Shown here one piece after another: positions 17,667 to 26,037 of a stretch of DNA of 64,000 nucleotides. Origin of the DNA: Dehalococcoidia bacterium. Its GTDB lineage: Bacteria > Chloroflexota > Dehalococcoidia > Lucifugimonadales > Lucifugimonadaceae. The stretch covers positions 1-64,000 of the forward strand of contig JANQQP010000046.1 of NCBI GenBank assembly GCA_028285005.1, given 5' to 3'. The notes beneath the pieces are model-generated. The model made no database searches. It was given only the letters and a program-made list of their open reading frames with translations, and had not been told where the DNA came from. Position 1 is the first letter of the stretch. Each line of letters begins with the position of its first letter. A program made the translations under genes and the position numbers.

Positions 17667-18431
17667 CTAGTCGATCGTGGCTCCGCCGTCGATCACGATG
17701 TGCGCGCCGGTCATGAACGAAGCCTCATCCGAAGCCAGAAACAGTACCCCTGATGCAATCTCCTCTGGCCGTCCCATCCGCTTCATCAGTGAATCCTGGC
17801 CAAATTCCTCGTACGACTCCTCCGGGTCAAGACCTAGCGATGCGATGTGCCTGTCCGTCGCCCTGGTCCTGATGGCTCCCGGACAGACAGCATTAACCCT
17901 GATGTTGTCGCTCGCCAGGTCCATCGCAAGGCACCGAGTGAGCTGCGCAACGGCGCCCTTCGATGCGTTGTATGGCACGAACTCGGGCTGGGCGATGAAT
18001 GAAGATACCGAGGCGATGTTGACGATTGCGCCGCCACCGTTCTTCCTGAACTCGGGAAGGCACTCTCGCACAGAGTTGGCATAGCCGATCACGTTGGTGC
18101 CGAAGACTCGCTGCCAGTCGTCGTTGGTCACAGTCTCAACCGTCCCAAACACGAACGCCGCAGCATTGTTCACCAGGACATTGATGGCGCCGAACTCAGC
18201 GACTGTGGCGTCGACCGCAGCCTTGACCGACGCAGAGTCTGAAGTATCGGTCTTCTGAAATATCGCTTTGCCGCCGGATGCTCGAATACTCTCAACCACC
18301 TCGTTTCCCGGCCCCTCTTCCAGCTCCGCCACGGTAACCGCCGCCCCTTCGGCGGCGAAGCGTTCTGCGATCGCCCGTCCAATGCCATTGCCGGCTCCCG
18401 TGACGATGGCAGTCCTGTTTTCGAGTAGCAT
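17667..18431 (-). CDS. Short-chain dehydrogenase/reductase
   Basis: NAD(P)-dependent oxidoreductase of 254 residues. Motifs: [10 protein letters not shown] near residue 12, NNAA near 90, IASVSSF with the catalytic Ser, and YNASKGA with the YxxxK pair. The C-terminus [13 protein letters not shown] is typical. The ATG at 18431 follows GGAG at seven bases; an in-frame extension back to 18584 overlaps the divergent gene's leader and is unlikely. It is a single gene of unknown substrate. Confidence 0.88.
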   Translation of the reverse strand: MLLENRTAIVTGAGNGIGRAIAERFAAEGAAVTVAELEEGPGNEVVESIRASGGKAIFQKTDTSDSASVKAAVDATVAEFGAINVLVNNAAAFVFGTVETVTNDDWQRVFGTNVIGYANSVRECLPEFRKNGGGAIVNIASVSSFIAQPEFVPYNASKGAVAQLTRCLAMDLASDNIRVNAVCPGAIRTRATDRHIASLGLDPEESYEEFGQDSLMKRMGRPEEIASGVLFLASDEASFMTGAHIVIDGGATID

Positions 18432-18555
18432 GTGAGTTCTCCGCTGTTCAGATTTTCGTGATGATCGTGGCGGTTGATGAATATACCGTTGGAATGTGGA
18501 GCGCGCTGAAGCTGCGCGGCCCAGAAGCCACCCCCAGTTCTTGAAAGGGAAACCA

Positions 18556-19164
18556 GTGGTTCTCAGCAGAGGATTTTTCGGCAAGAAGCGACCTGAATCG
18601 TCACGTCCTGTGCCTCCGGGTCAATACCTCGAGGACGGATTCCCGGTGCTGAGCGCCGGGCCAACGCCTCGCGTCGATCTCGCAACGTGGGACTTTACGC
18701 TGCAGGTGGACGGCGAGACGCTCGGCAACTGGAACTGGGAGCAGTTGCAGAAACTGCCTGCTACCGACATGCACGTCGACATCCACTGCGTCACCAAGTG
18801 GTCGAAGCAGGATACCGACTGGCGGGGCGTGACTATCGACGACCTCTTCGAGTCGGCAGGCATAACCGAGTCGCCGGGCGACTACGTGATGGCGTACTCG
18901 GATGGCGGCTACACGACGAACCTGCCAACCGAAGACATCCTCGATGGCAAGGCGTTGATCGCATACGAGTATGATGGCGAGCCGATCGAGCCCGGGCATG
19001 GCGGTCCAGTACGTATGTTTGTGCCGCATCTCTATTTCTGGAAGTCGGCGAAGTGGATTCGCGGGCTGCGCTTCATGGACGAGGATGCACCTGGCTTCTG
19101 GGAGGCGTACGGCTACCACATGTACGGCGCCCCCTGGAAAGAGCAACGCTACGCAGGCGATTAG
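18556..19164 (+). CDS. Sulfite-oxidase-like molybdopterin oxidoreductase
   Basis: Cytoplasmic molybdenum-cofactor enzyme of 202 residues, the short form of the sulfite-oxidase fold. The conserved Cys ligand of molybdenum lies in DIHCVTKWSKQDTDW; MAYSDGGYTTNLP and HGGPVRMFVPHLYFWKSAKW complete the core. The GTG at 18556 is preferred because AAAGGGA lies five bases before it and the family N-terminus (VLSRGFFGKK) starts there. No Tat signal is seen. A flavin reductase follows 23 bases downstream, a common arrangement in which the reductase exchanges electrons with the molybdenum enzyme. Confidence 0.88.
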   Translation: MVLSRGFFGKKRPESSRPVPPGQYLEDGFPVLSAGPTPRVDLATWDFTLQVDGETLGNWNWEQLQKLPATDMHVDIHCVTKWSKQDTDWRGVTIDDLFESAGITESPGDYVMAYSDGGYTTNLPTEDILDGKALIAYEYDGEPIEPGHGGPVRMFVPHLYFWKSAKWIRGLRFMDEDAPGFWEAYGYHMYGAPWKEQRYAGD

Positions 19165-19187
19165 CTGCGTCTGACCGGGAGCCTGAG

Positions 19188-19931
19188 ATGCTGAGGGCGG
19201 CAGAGTGGCGTGTTGCCACAGTTGAGAAGGTCACTGTCGAGACGCCAAGAGTGAAGTCGTTTCGACTGGCTGCCGACGGATTCGAGCGGTACAGACCGGG
19301 GCAGCACGTCGACGTCAGACTCACCGCTCCAGACGGCTACCAGGCGCAGCGCTCATATTCACTCGCATCTGCGCCTGAGAACTCCGGCTCAATCGAGATC
19401 ACCGTCGAGCTAATCGGAGACGGCGAGGTATCGCCGTACTTCCACCAGGTTGTCAGAGAAGGCGACCAGTTTGAGCTGCGAGGCCCAATCGGTGGGCCAT
19501 TCACCTGGACCTCTGTTCTGGGCGGGCCACTTCTGCTGGTGGGCGGCGGTTCAGGCGTCGTGCCACTGATGTCGATGCTTCGGCACCGCGTGGCAGGCGA
19601 GGGTGCGCCTGCGCGCGCCGCCCTCCTCTATTCGAGCCGGTCGCATGGCGAGGTGATTTACAGCGCGGAGCTGGAGCAGATGCAGGAAGCCGGAGATGGC
19701 CTGGATCTGGCGTTGACGCTAACTCGAGAGCAGCCCGCAGACTGGTCTGGGTTTGCACGCCGCGTTGACGGCCCGATGCTTGATGAAGTGATCGGTCAGC
19801 TCGGAGATCCCGCTCATAGCTACGTATGCGGACCGACCGGGTTCGTGGAAGCCGTGGCATCGATGCTGGTGGACCGCGGGCTGCCACCTGAGACCATCCG
19901 CACCGAACGGTTTGGCCCGTCGGGAAGCTAA
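19188..19931 (+). CDS. Ferredoxin-NADP reductase-type flavoprotein
   Basis: Protein of 247 residues. The N-terminal FAD-binding barrel has QRSYSLASAPE, the flavin motif. The C-terminal NAD(P)-binding half has LLLVGGGSGVVPLMSML and SYVCGPTGFVEAV. There is no 2Fe-2S domain. It is expected to pass electrons between NAD(P)H and its partner molybdopterin enzyme encoded just upstream. The ATG at 19188 gives the proper domain start; the reading frame open further upstream runs through the neighbour. Confidence 0.88.
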   Translation: MLRAAEWRVATVEKVTVETPRVKSFRLAADGFERYRPGQHVDVRLTAPDGYQAQRSYSLASAPENSGSIEITVELIGDGEVSPYFHQVVREGDQFELRGPIGGPFTWTSVLGGPLLLVGGGSGVVPLMSMLRHRVAGEGAPARAALLYSSRSHGEVIYSAELEQMQEAGDGLDLALTLTREQPADWSGFARRVDGPMLDEVIGQLGDPAHSYVCGPTGFVEAVASMLVDRGLPPETIRTERFGPSGS

Positions 19932-19940
19932 CTACAACGT

Positions 19941-21095
19941 CTAATTGGCAAAGCGGCTAAGTGAGATCGACTGCATCTCAGGCTCGCCTCGTCCTGACGA
20001 CACCATCTTCTGCAGCTGCTTACCCACGAACAGGCATTGCACTATGCCACTCCCGCCGCCGCCCGTAGCAACGAGCACATTTGAACTCACGCTGCCAAGC
20101 ACCGGCAGGTCGTCGGGTGTGGCCGGTCTAAAGCAGACGGTGTGCTTTGCTATCGGCCAGTTCGCCGAGTCGGTCATCATCACCCTGGCGTTCTCCAATA
20201 GTTTGTTTCTGGCGGCATCGCTCGGCTCGCGGTCAAAACCGACATCTGCGGCCGTCGCTGCAACCCACACGAGTCCATCCTTCTTGTTCACCAGCGAGCA
20301 CGGACCGTGCAGGTGTACGTCGAAGCCAGCATCGGCCGGAGGCTGCAAACGGAGGATCTCACCTTTCGAGGGGTTCACATTAAGATCGATCCCAAACGGC
20401 GCCGCCAGTTCAGACGACCACGGACCAGCCGCAATAACGGCCGTCTGGGCAGAATAGTGGCCCTGGTCGGTATGGACGGTCACTCCAGAACCATCTGAAT
20501 CCTCGATCGAAGAGACGGTCGCAGTCTCCAATCTGACGCCCGCAGACTTCGCACAGACGGCAAGCGCCTTGACGAAGCTGAAACTGTCGATGAAATACGG
20601 TCCGTTCACCAACGCGCCGCCGAACTCAGTGGTCTCGAATCTCGAATCCATAGACCGGATCTCGTCTGCAGACACCAGATCAGTCTTGAAGCCCATCTGC
20701 GTCCACTCGGCCGAGTACTCCGCACCGAAGTCTCGCTCTTCCTGTGAGTAGAAAAGCTGCAGCGTAGGCTGTTCATCCACCTGCAGATCGATGCCGGAGA
20801 TATCTTCGATCTCGGAACTCATCTCCCGATGGAGGTTGTATGAGACCAGAGCCAGTTCCTGTTGAGCCTCAGGCTTGGCAATGTGCCCGGCCGGCAGGTC
20901 CTGCTCTGTGGCACCGGTTGAGCCTGAACCTCTCAACAGTGGGTCCAGTCTGCCGAGCGCCCATCCCGACGCTTCTGTACCGACCGGCGCTCTGTCCAGC
21001 ACGGTCACCGAACGACCAGATTTGGCAAGCTCCCACGCCGTCGCAAGCCCGAAAACGCCTGAGCCAATCACTACGACGTCGGAGTTGGAGTTCAT
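19941..21095 (-). CDS. FAD-dependent amino-acid/glycine oxidase-family oxidoreductase
   Basis: DAO-type flavoprotein of 384 residues. The FAD Rossmann motif GSGVFGLATAWELAKSG is near residue 11, a second FAD contact VIAAGPWSSELA is near 220, and the C-terminal DLPVLGSVSSNVLVATGGGGSGI contacts the flavin. Such enzymes oxidise secondary or D-amines to imines with hydrogen peroxide or a quinone acceptor. Only ten bases separate it from the convergent reductase. No good ribosome-binding site is seen before the ATG at 21095. Substrate unknown. Confidence 0.87.
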   Translation of the reverse strand: MNSNSDVVVIGSGVFGLATAWELAKSGRSVTVLDRAPVGTEASGWALGRLDPLLRGSGSTGATEQDLPAGHIAKPEAQQELALVSYNLHREMSSEIEDISGIDLQVDEQPTLQLFYSQEERDFGAEYSAEWTQMGFKTDLVSADEIRSMDSRFETTEFGGALVNGPYFIDSFSFVKALAVCAKSAGVRLETATVSSIEDSDGSGVTVHTDQGHYSAQTAVIAAGPWSSELAAPFGIDLNVNPSKGEILRLQPPADAGFDVHLHGPCSLVNKKDGLVWVAATAADVGFDREPSDAARNKLLENARVMMTDSANWPIAKHTVCFRPATPDDLPVLGSVSSNVLVATGGGGSGIVQCLFVGKQLQKMVSSGRGEPEMQSISLSRFAN

Positions 21096-21286
21096 AAGGG
21101 GATCTGTGCCTCTGGACTCAGGGTTAACACGGGGCAAGCGGTGCGGAGTCTAGCACTCAGATTTGAGCGATAACTCCTGTGCCATTTAGTGCCGCCACGC
21201 CAGTAGCGAGGTGCTCATCGCAATAAGCTCGCGGGCACAGGCACACGCGGCCGACTGATCAGGCCGCTCTACGAAACCGAGGTCTC

Positions 21287-22264
21287 ATGACCAGAAACGT
21301 GCTCATAGTCGAAGACTCGCCAGATGTCCGCTCAGGGCTGCAGATAGCGCTCGAAAGCCAGGGATATCGAGTTGAAGCGGCGGCTGACGGCAGAGACGGG
21401 ATCAAGCTGTTCCGAGAGTGGAAGCCGGACATCGCTCTACTCGACATCAAAATGCCTCGGATGTCTGGCATCGATGTATGCACGCTGATCCGCCATGAGT
21501 CTGACGTGCCGGTGATCATGTTCAGCGGCGTTGACGAGTCCGATGATGTGAAGATGGCGATTCAGCGTGGCGCCACCGACTACGTGCTCAAGGACACCGG
21601 CTTCAAGGAACTGCTCAGCAGGGTCTCGAAGCACCTTCAGCGCCGAGCTGCCGATGTGTTGCTACCACCTCCAGTGAAACCGGCTGCGCGAGCAGGTCGC
21701 GTCGTAGCGTTCAGTCCACAGCAGTCTGCCACAGCGTCTCAGGCTCAACCCGACAGTCGTCCACAGGAATCAACCGCCGCCGCTGCGGACCTGAACGGAC
21801 TGAAGGTGCAGACGCTCAAAGTGGACGCTCCGACGCCTGCAAACATCGAAACTTCCGGGGTGCTTGAGAACCTCGTAATCGTCGCCCACAGCGAACCTTC
21901 CGCACTGGATGAACTCGTCAGCGTAGCCGGCCGAACAGGGTTCGAGGTTGCCACGGCCTCGACCGGCAGGGAAGCGATCGAGCTATTGGCGGGAAGGCGG
22001 CCGAAGCTGCTGGTGATCGGCAATACCTTGACTGATATGAACTGCATAAACGTAGTCCAGGCTGTTGCCAACCACTCACTGGGAGAGTTGATGGCGGTGG
22101 TGCTGGCGCTGGGGCGTCGATCTCCTGAGCTCGCCCGGCGCGCTCGTTACATGGGCGTGCAAGAGACTGTCTTCCGCCCGTGGGGAGAGGGCCGCATGGA
22201 GCTGGCGATTCGATCTGCGCTCGCTGCCACAAGAGCCGCCCGTTCCAGGCTCGAAGCAGCCTGA
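21287..22264 (+). CDS. Response regulator with two receiver domains (tandem copy 1)
   Basis: Protein of 325 residues. The N-terminal receiver (about 1-120) has VEDSPDVR, the phosphoacceptor Asp near residue 53 in LLDIKMP, and DYVLKDTG. After an Ala/Pro/Gln-rich linker comes a second receiver-like domain (LVIVAHSEPSALDEL onward) lacking the acidic pocket. No DNA-binding or enzymatic output is seen, so signalling is probably by protein contact. The gene 120 bases downstream has the same architecture. There is no histidine kinase nearby. Confidence 0.85.
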   Translation: MTRNVLIVEDSPDVRSGLQIALESQGYRVEAAADGRDGIKLFREWKPDIALLDIKMPRMSGIDVCTLIRHESDVPVIMFSGVDESDDVKMAIQRGATDYVLKDTGFKELLSRVSKHLQRRAADVLLPPPVKPAARAGRVVAFSPQQSATASQAQPDSRPQESTAAAADLNGLKVQTLKVDAPTPANIETSGVLENLVIVAHSEPSALDELVSVAGRTGFEVATASTGREAIELLAGRRPKLLVIGNTLTDMNCINVVQAVANHSLGELMAVVLALGRRSPELARRARYMGVQETVFRPWGEGRMELAIRSALAATRAARSRLEAA

Positions 22265-22386
22265 TAGAGGCCAAACTGGTGGTCCTACTGTGCTTAACCC
22301 GTATGTGACGATCGGTTGCCGCAGCTAACCTGTAGAGAACCCGCTGGCTGCCCGCACCTTGCAGACACTCGTCGCAGGTGTGATTG

Positions 22387-23244
22387 ATGAACCGCAAGAA
22401 GATCCTAGTCGTCGATGACGAAGACGACATGCGGAAGATGGTTGTCTCCGCTCTCGAATCGTTCGGGTTCCAGGTGTTCGAATCACCAAACGGCCAGCAA
22501 GGCCTGCAGGACTTCCTGAACTTCGCTCCCGACCTCGCCATCCTCGATATTCGGATGCCGGGCATAGGCGGAATTCAGCTATGCGAACTGATTCGCCACC
22601 GCTCGAAGACTCCGATCATCATGTTTAGCGCCGTGGATGAGCGCGAAGACGTCGTGGAGGCCATCCAGAAGGGCGCGAATGACTATGTGCTCAAAGGCGC
22701 AGGCCCCGCAGCGGTCGTGGAGCGGGTGAATCGTGTGCTGGATACGCCGTCTAACTCACCGGCAGATGCGGGATCAGGCGACGACAAGAAGTGGTCAGTC
22801 AAAGACAGCGACGTAGCGATCGCAGTTCTGGCGCACAATGACCGAAAGGCGCGTACTGAGATCAGGGAGATCCTGCGACAATCGCAGATCCAGGTCCGAG
22901 ACGTCGAAACTGGCGAAGAGGCACTGACGACGATCCGCAAGTTCAATCCGCTCCTGGTCGTCGCAGAATCGAAGCTGCCGGATATGGCCGCAAACGACCT
23001 GCTGAAGGCGATGAAGGACCATCCACGGCGAGGTGGAATAGCGGCGATAGTCACGACGGAACGTCGCTCGCCTGAAGCCCAGCGCCGAGCCTTCTACTTC
23101 GGCGCCCAGGACTACGTCCATGCACCGTGGGATGATGGCAGGCTGGCGATGGCGCTGCGGGCCGCAATGATCAAGGCACAGCAGTACCGGGACGAAGTCC
23201 GCAAGATACTTGCTGAGAGGCGAGCGGCCAAAGAAGCGGCGTAA
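22387..23244 (+). CDS. Response regulator with two receiver domains (tandem copy 2)
   Basis: Paralog of the preceding gene, 285 residues. The receiver motifs are VVDDEDDMRK, LAILDIRMPGIGG (Asp near residue 54) and NDYVLKGAG. The second, degenerate receiver starts VAIAVLAHNDRKA and ends AQDYVHAPWDDGRLAMALRAAM, matching the VFRPWGEGRMELAIRSAL end of copy 1. A basic coiled tail closes the protein. An in-frame TTG lies directly before the chosen ATG. Confidence 0.85.
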   Translation: MNRKKILVVDDEDDMRKMVVSALESFGFQVFESPNGQQGLQDFLNFAPDLAILDIRMPGIGGIQLCELIRHRSKTPIIMFSAVDEREDVVEAIQKGANDYVLKGAGPAAVVERVNRVLDTPSNSPADAGSGDDKKWSVKDSDVAIAVLAHNDRKARTEIREILRQSQIQVRDVETGEEALTTIRKFNPLLVVAESKLPDMAANDLLKAMKDHPRRGGIAAIVTTERRSPEAQRRAFYFGAQDYVHAPWDDGRLAMALRAAMIKAQQYRDEVRKILAERRAAKEAA

Positions 23245-23261
23245 TTCAGGCTGCGTCTGCC

Positions 23262-23876
23262 CTACTGCACCGGTGAGAATTCGGCCGCGTGCATCAGCAT
23301 GTTCTCCATGGCCAACGGTGATACGCCGGAGTTCGGTGGCCAGCCAATGTCCGGGAACTTCTTACGAGCCTCGGTCCGAGCTTCGTAGCTCTTGTACGAC
23401 CACATATGCATCCACTTGTTGAGCCCGCCAATCTCCGAGTACCAGATTCCGACCGGCTGTGACAGACCGATGCGAGCCTCGATCTTCGGCCCCCAGGCGT
23501 CGATGACCTTTGGAATTGCATTCGGCGGGTATGTGTAGGAGCGCAGCTCGAACAGTGGTCCAATGTTCCGTTCGATTGGCAGCTCCGGCAGGAACGGAGC
23601 CGGGAGGCATATGTCTGACTGCTGCCTCACCATCACCGAACTGTTGTCAGGTGGCCAGATTCCGTCTTTGACGACCTGAGCCCTGATCTCGGTGCGGTGA
23701 TTCAGGTCTTCGTACTGCCAGATGTGCATCACACGGTTCAGCGGCCCGACCTCTGTGTAGAAGAAGCCAACGAGCGGCGAATACTCGATGCGCTTGTCCA
23801 CCAATTCGGCGGTCTTGCGGAGAAACTCTGGCGTCCCTCCAGCGACAAGGTCGTAGGTCCGAATCTCGTGAATCAT
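23262..23876 (-). CDS. NIPSNAP-family protein
   Basis: Protein of 204 residues made of two dimeric alpha/beta-barrel repeats. Copy one has IHEIRTYDLVAGGTPEFL and VMHIWQYEDLNHRTEIRAQ. Copy two has LFELRSYTYPPNAIPKVIDAW and WMHMWSYKSYEARTEARKK. The family is common in Chloroflexota and Actinomycetota, with no firmly assigned bacterial reaction. The ATG at 23876 has AAGGAG upstream. Confidence 0.87.
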   Translation of the reverse strand: MIHEIRTYDLVAGGTPEFLRKTAELVDKRIEYSPLVGFFYTEVGPLNRVMHIWQYEDLNHRTEIRAQVVKDGIWPPDNSSVMVRQQSDICLPAPFLPELPIERNIGPLFELRSYTYPPNAIPKVIDAWGPKIEARIGLSQPVGIWYSEIGGLNKWMHMWSYKSYEARTEARKKFPDIGWPPNSGVSPLAMENMLMHAAEFSPVQ

Positions 23877-24063
23877 CGTGGGTATTTCTCCTTGAGAGCC
23901 ACTTGGACCGATGAAGTGCCTGTAGCTCAAATCAGCATCGGCTTCTGGCAAGATCTGGCTGCTGCGGAAGCTTACATGTCTTGCGAGCAACTTTGGCAGC
24001 GAAGAGAGTTGCTACCTGAGAGTCACGCTCGTCAACTCGCGTGACGGCGAGATGACTCGACGG

Positions 24064-24708
24064 TTAAGTTCTCGCCTCAAAAAAGATCGCTAGAGCGTAT
24101 GGGTCGTTAATGTCTTTCCGCAGCACCTTCGAGACAACAAGGTCAAGGGCGTACGCGGCGAGGGCCAGCGGCAACCGTAGCCGTGTTGCAGAGGCTGTAA
24201 GGTGAGCGCCGGCCGTAAATGGTCCGATGCCAATCAATTGCAGTTCGATTTGCCGGAAACCGGCATCCTCAAACGAACGGCGAAGGCCGGATTCGGTGAA
24301 CCTGAAGTAGTCATCGGGGTCCGGGTGGAAGCGCTCAGTTTGAGGAACCACCCCGATCAGCCTTCCGCCTGGCTTCAGGACTCGCGCAGTCTCAGCGAGC
24401 GCGTTCCGATAGTCGTAGACATGCTCAAGTAGATAAAACATCAAGGCGAAGTCGAAAGACCCGGACTCGAATGGGAACTCGGATTCGACGTCGACCTGTA
24501 CGACTCCTGAACGAGCCGGCCGAATGTCGGTGAAGGTGATCGAAGCATCCGACGTGTCCATGTACCGGTACTGCAGGCCGGCTGAGTCCTTAGCCCCCAG
24601 GTCGATCCCCTTCCCGTTCAGAACTATCCGACTGCAAACGTCGGCGAGTAGAGCCCTCGGGATTGACTTGCCGCCAAACAGTTCGGATATGTAGCTACGC
24701 GTGTTCAA
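24064..24708 (-). CDS. Class I SAM-dependent methyltransferase
   Basis: Protein of 214 residues. The SAM-binding region is degenerate at motif I (GIDLGAKDSAG). FDFALMFYLLEHVYDYRNAL and ARVLKPGGRLIGVVPQTE are typical of the Methyltransf_11 group. Residues 160-205 form hydrophobic helices (LRLPLALAAYALDLVVS) that may be membrane-associated. The nearby epimerase and glycosyltransferase genes on the same strand suggest a role in surface glycan or lipid modification, which is inference. Confidence 0.8.
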   Translation of the reverse strand: MNTRSYISELFGGKSIPRALLADVCSRIVLNGKGIDLGAKDSAGLQYRYMDTSDASITFTDIRPARSGVVQVDVESEFPFESGSFDFALMFYLLEHVYDYRNALAETARVLKPGGRLIGVVPQTERFHPDPDDYFRFTESGLRRSFEDAGFRQIELQLIGIGPFTAGAHLTASATRLRLPLALAAYALDLVVSKVLRKDINDPYALAIFFEART

Positions 24709-25008
24709 TTGCTAGACCGATATTCGGCGGTTTCTGCTGAGAGTAGATCGGCGCTCAACACAGCCAATAGATGTGCCGTCGAAGGGTCACTTTAAGGCGA
24801 GAGCTGGCTCCCTTCAACGAGCTACGGTTCTTCATTGACTCGATATCGCATTGGCACGTATCCCCACGGACATCTTCGACCGGATCTGTGGCCATGAACA
24901 GCGCCGATCTAACGGCATCGATTGGTTGACGCTTATGTTCAGGTTTCACGCGCCGTGGTCATCAACTTGCGGGATGGGCAATCCTGGCACGTAGTAGTTG
25001 AGAAGCAC
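24709..25008. other. Intergenic region, no feature seen
   Basis: About 300 bases between two leftward genes. Short open frames here lack ribosome-binding sites and family similarity. No hairpin terminator was recognised. Confidence 0.5.
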
Positions 25009-25977
25009 CTAGGTGTGGATAGCCCTGGCCCACGAGCGGTTTTCGAGATACCAATCGACCGTGCGTTGGATGCCGGTAGTGAGGTCCACTCTGGGGCTCC
25101 AGTTGAAAAGCTGTTTCGCCCGGGAGATGTCGGCCCAGGTGGCGCGGACATCCAGTGGATCCGCTTCGGTGTGCCTGATCGTCGCTCGCCTCTGTGCGGC
25201 GCTTTCGATCTCTGAAATAAGGTCGCACAGGGTCGCCGGATCGCCGCTACCGAGGTTCACCATTTTCGAACCTTCCGCTTTTTCTACGGCAGCGACGACT
25301 CCAGATGCGATGTCATCGATGTATGTGAAGTCTCGGGACTGCTGGCCGTCACCAAAGACAGTCAGCGGTTCGCCTTCCACTATGGCGCGAACGAACCTGA
25401 AGATGCTCATGTCTGGTCGACCGGCCGGTCCATAGACGCTGAAAAAGCGCAGCATCCCCGCGTTGATCCCATAGAGATGCTGATAGGTCTGGCATACATC
25501 CTCGGCCGCCTTCTTCGACGCGGCATACGGCGAGATCGGCGCATCGGTCCTCGATGACTCCGTGAAGGTGCCTTCCCGGTCGCCGTAAACGCTGGAGCTC
25601 GAGGCCAGGACGAATCGGTTGATGCCAGCCTGGCGGCACTGCTCCAGCAGATTGATCGTGCCGATGACGTTCGATTCGTAGAACTGGATAGGCTCGTACG
25701 CCGATTGCCGCACTCCGGCCCTAGCGGCAAGATTGACGACGGCATCGAAGTTTTCTTGAGCAAAAATCTGGGTGATACAAAGCTCGTCCGTGATGTCGGC
25801 GTGCGCCCAGTCGAATCCTGGCAGCTGGCAGATCGACTCGAGCCGCTTCATCTTCAGGCGCGGGTCGTAGGCGTCGTTCAGGTTGTCGATGCCGACGACC
25901 GTATGGCCGCCTTCTATGAGGCGGCGAACAACTGCTGCACCGATGAACCCGGCGCACCCTGTGACCAGTATGTGCAG
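25009..25977 (-). CDS. NAD-dependent nucleotide-sugar epimerase (UDP-glucuronate/glucose 4-epimerase type), CTG start
   Basis: Extended short-chain dehydrogenase of 322 residues making activated sugars for surface glycans. From the proposed CTG at 25977 the protein starts MHILVTGCAGFIGAAVV, giving the complete GxxGxxG NAD site. Further on are NLAARAGVRQS, SSSSVYGD, the catalytic YAASKKAAED and FFSVYGPAGRPDM. No ATG, GTG or TTG exists in frame between the upstream stop TAG and the Rossmann motif. The first ATG (25851) would remove about 42 residues, including the NAD motif. AGGAG lies eight bases before the CTG, so a CTG start is the best reading. Confidence 0.87.
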   Translation of the reverse strand: MHILVTGCAGFIGAAVVRRLIEGGHTVVGIDNLNDAYDPRLKMKRLESICQLPGFDWAHADITDELCITQIFAQENFDAVVNLAARAGVRQSAYEPIQFYESNVIGTINLLEQCRQAGINRFVLASSSSVYGDREGTFTESSRTDAPISPYAASKKAAEDVCQTYQHLYGINAGMLRFFSVYGPAGRPDMSIFRFVRAIVEGEPLTVFGDGQQSRDFTYIDDIASGVVAAVEKAEGSKMVNLGSGDPATLCDLISEIESAAQRRATIRHTEADPLDVRATWADISRAKQLFNWSPRVDLTTGIQRTVDWYLENRSWARAIHT

Positions 25978-26037
25978 CTCAATCGCTCCTGTTGCGAACT
26001 ATCCGGTTCGGTCCAATGATCGTCTTTGAAATGCGGC

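Noticed and set aside
21246..21266. GCGGCC/GGCCGC hairpin before the first response regulator as terminator
   Set aside because: Only six base pairs, no T-run, and it lies 20 bases before a start codon, so a chance palindrome or leader structure is as likely.
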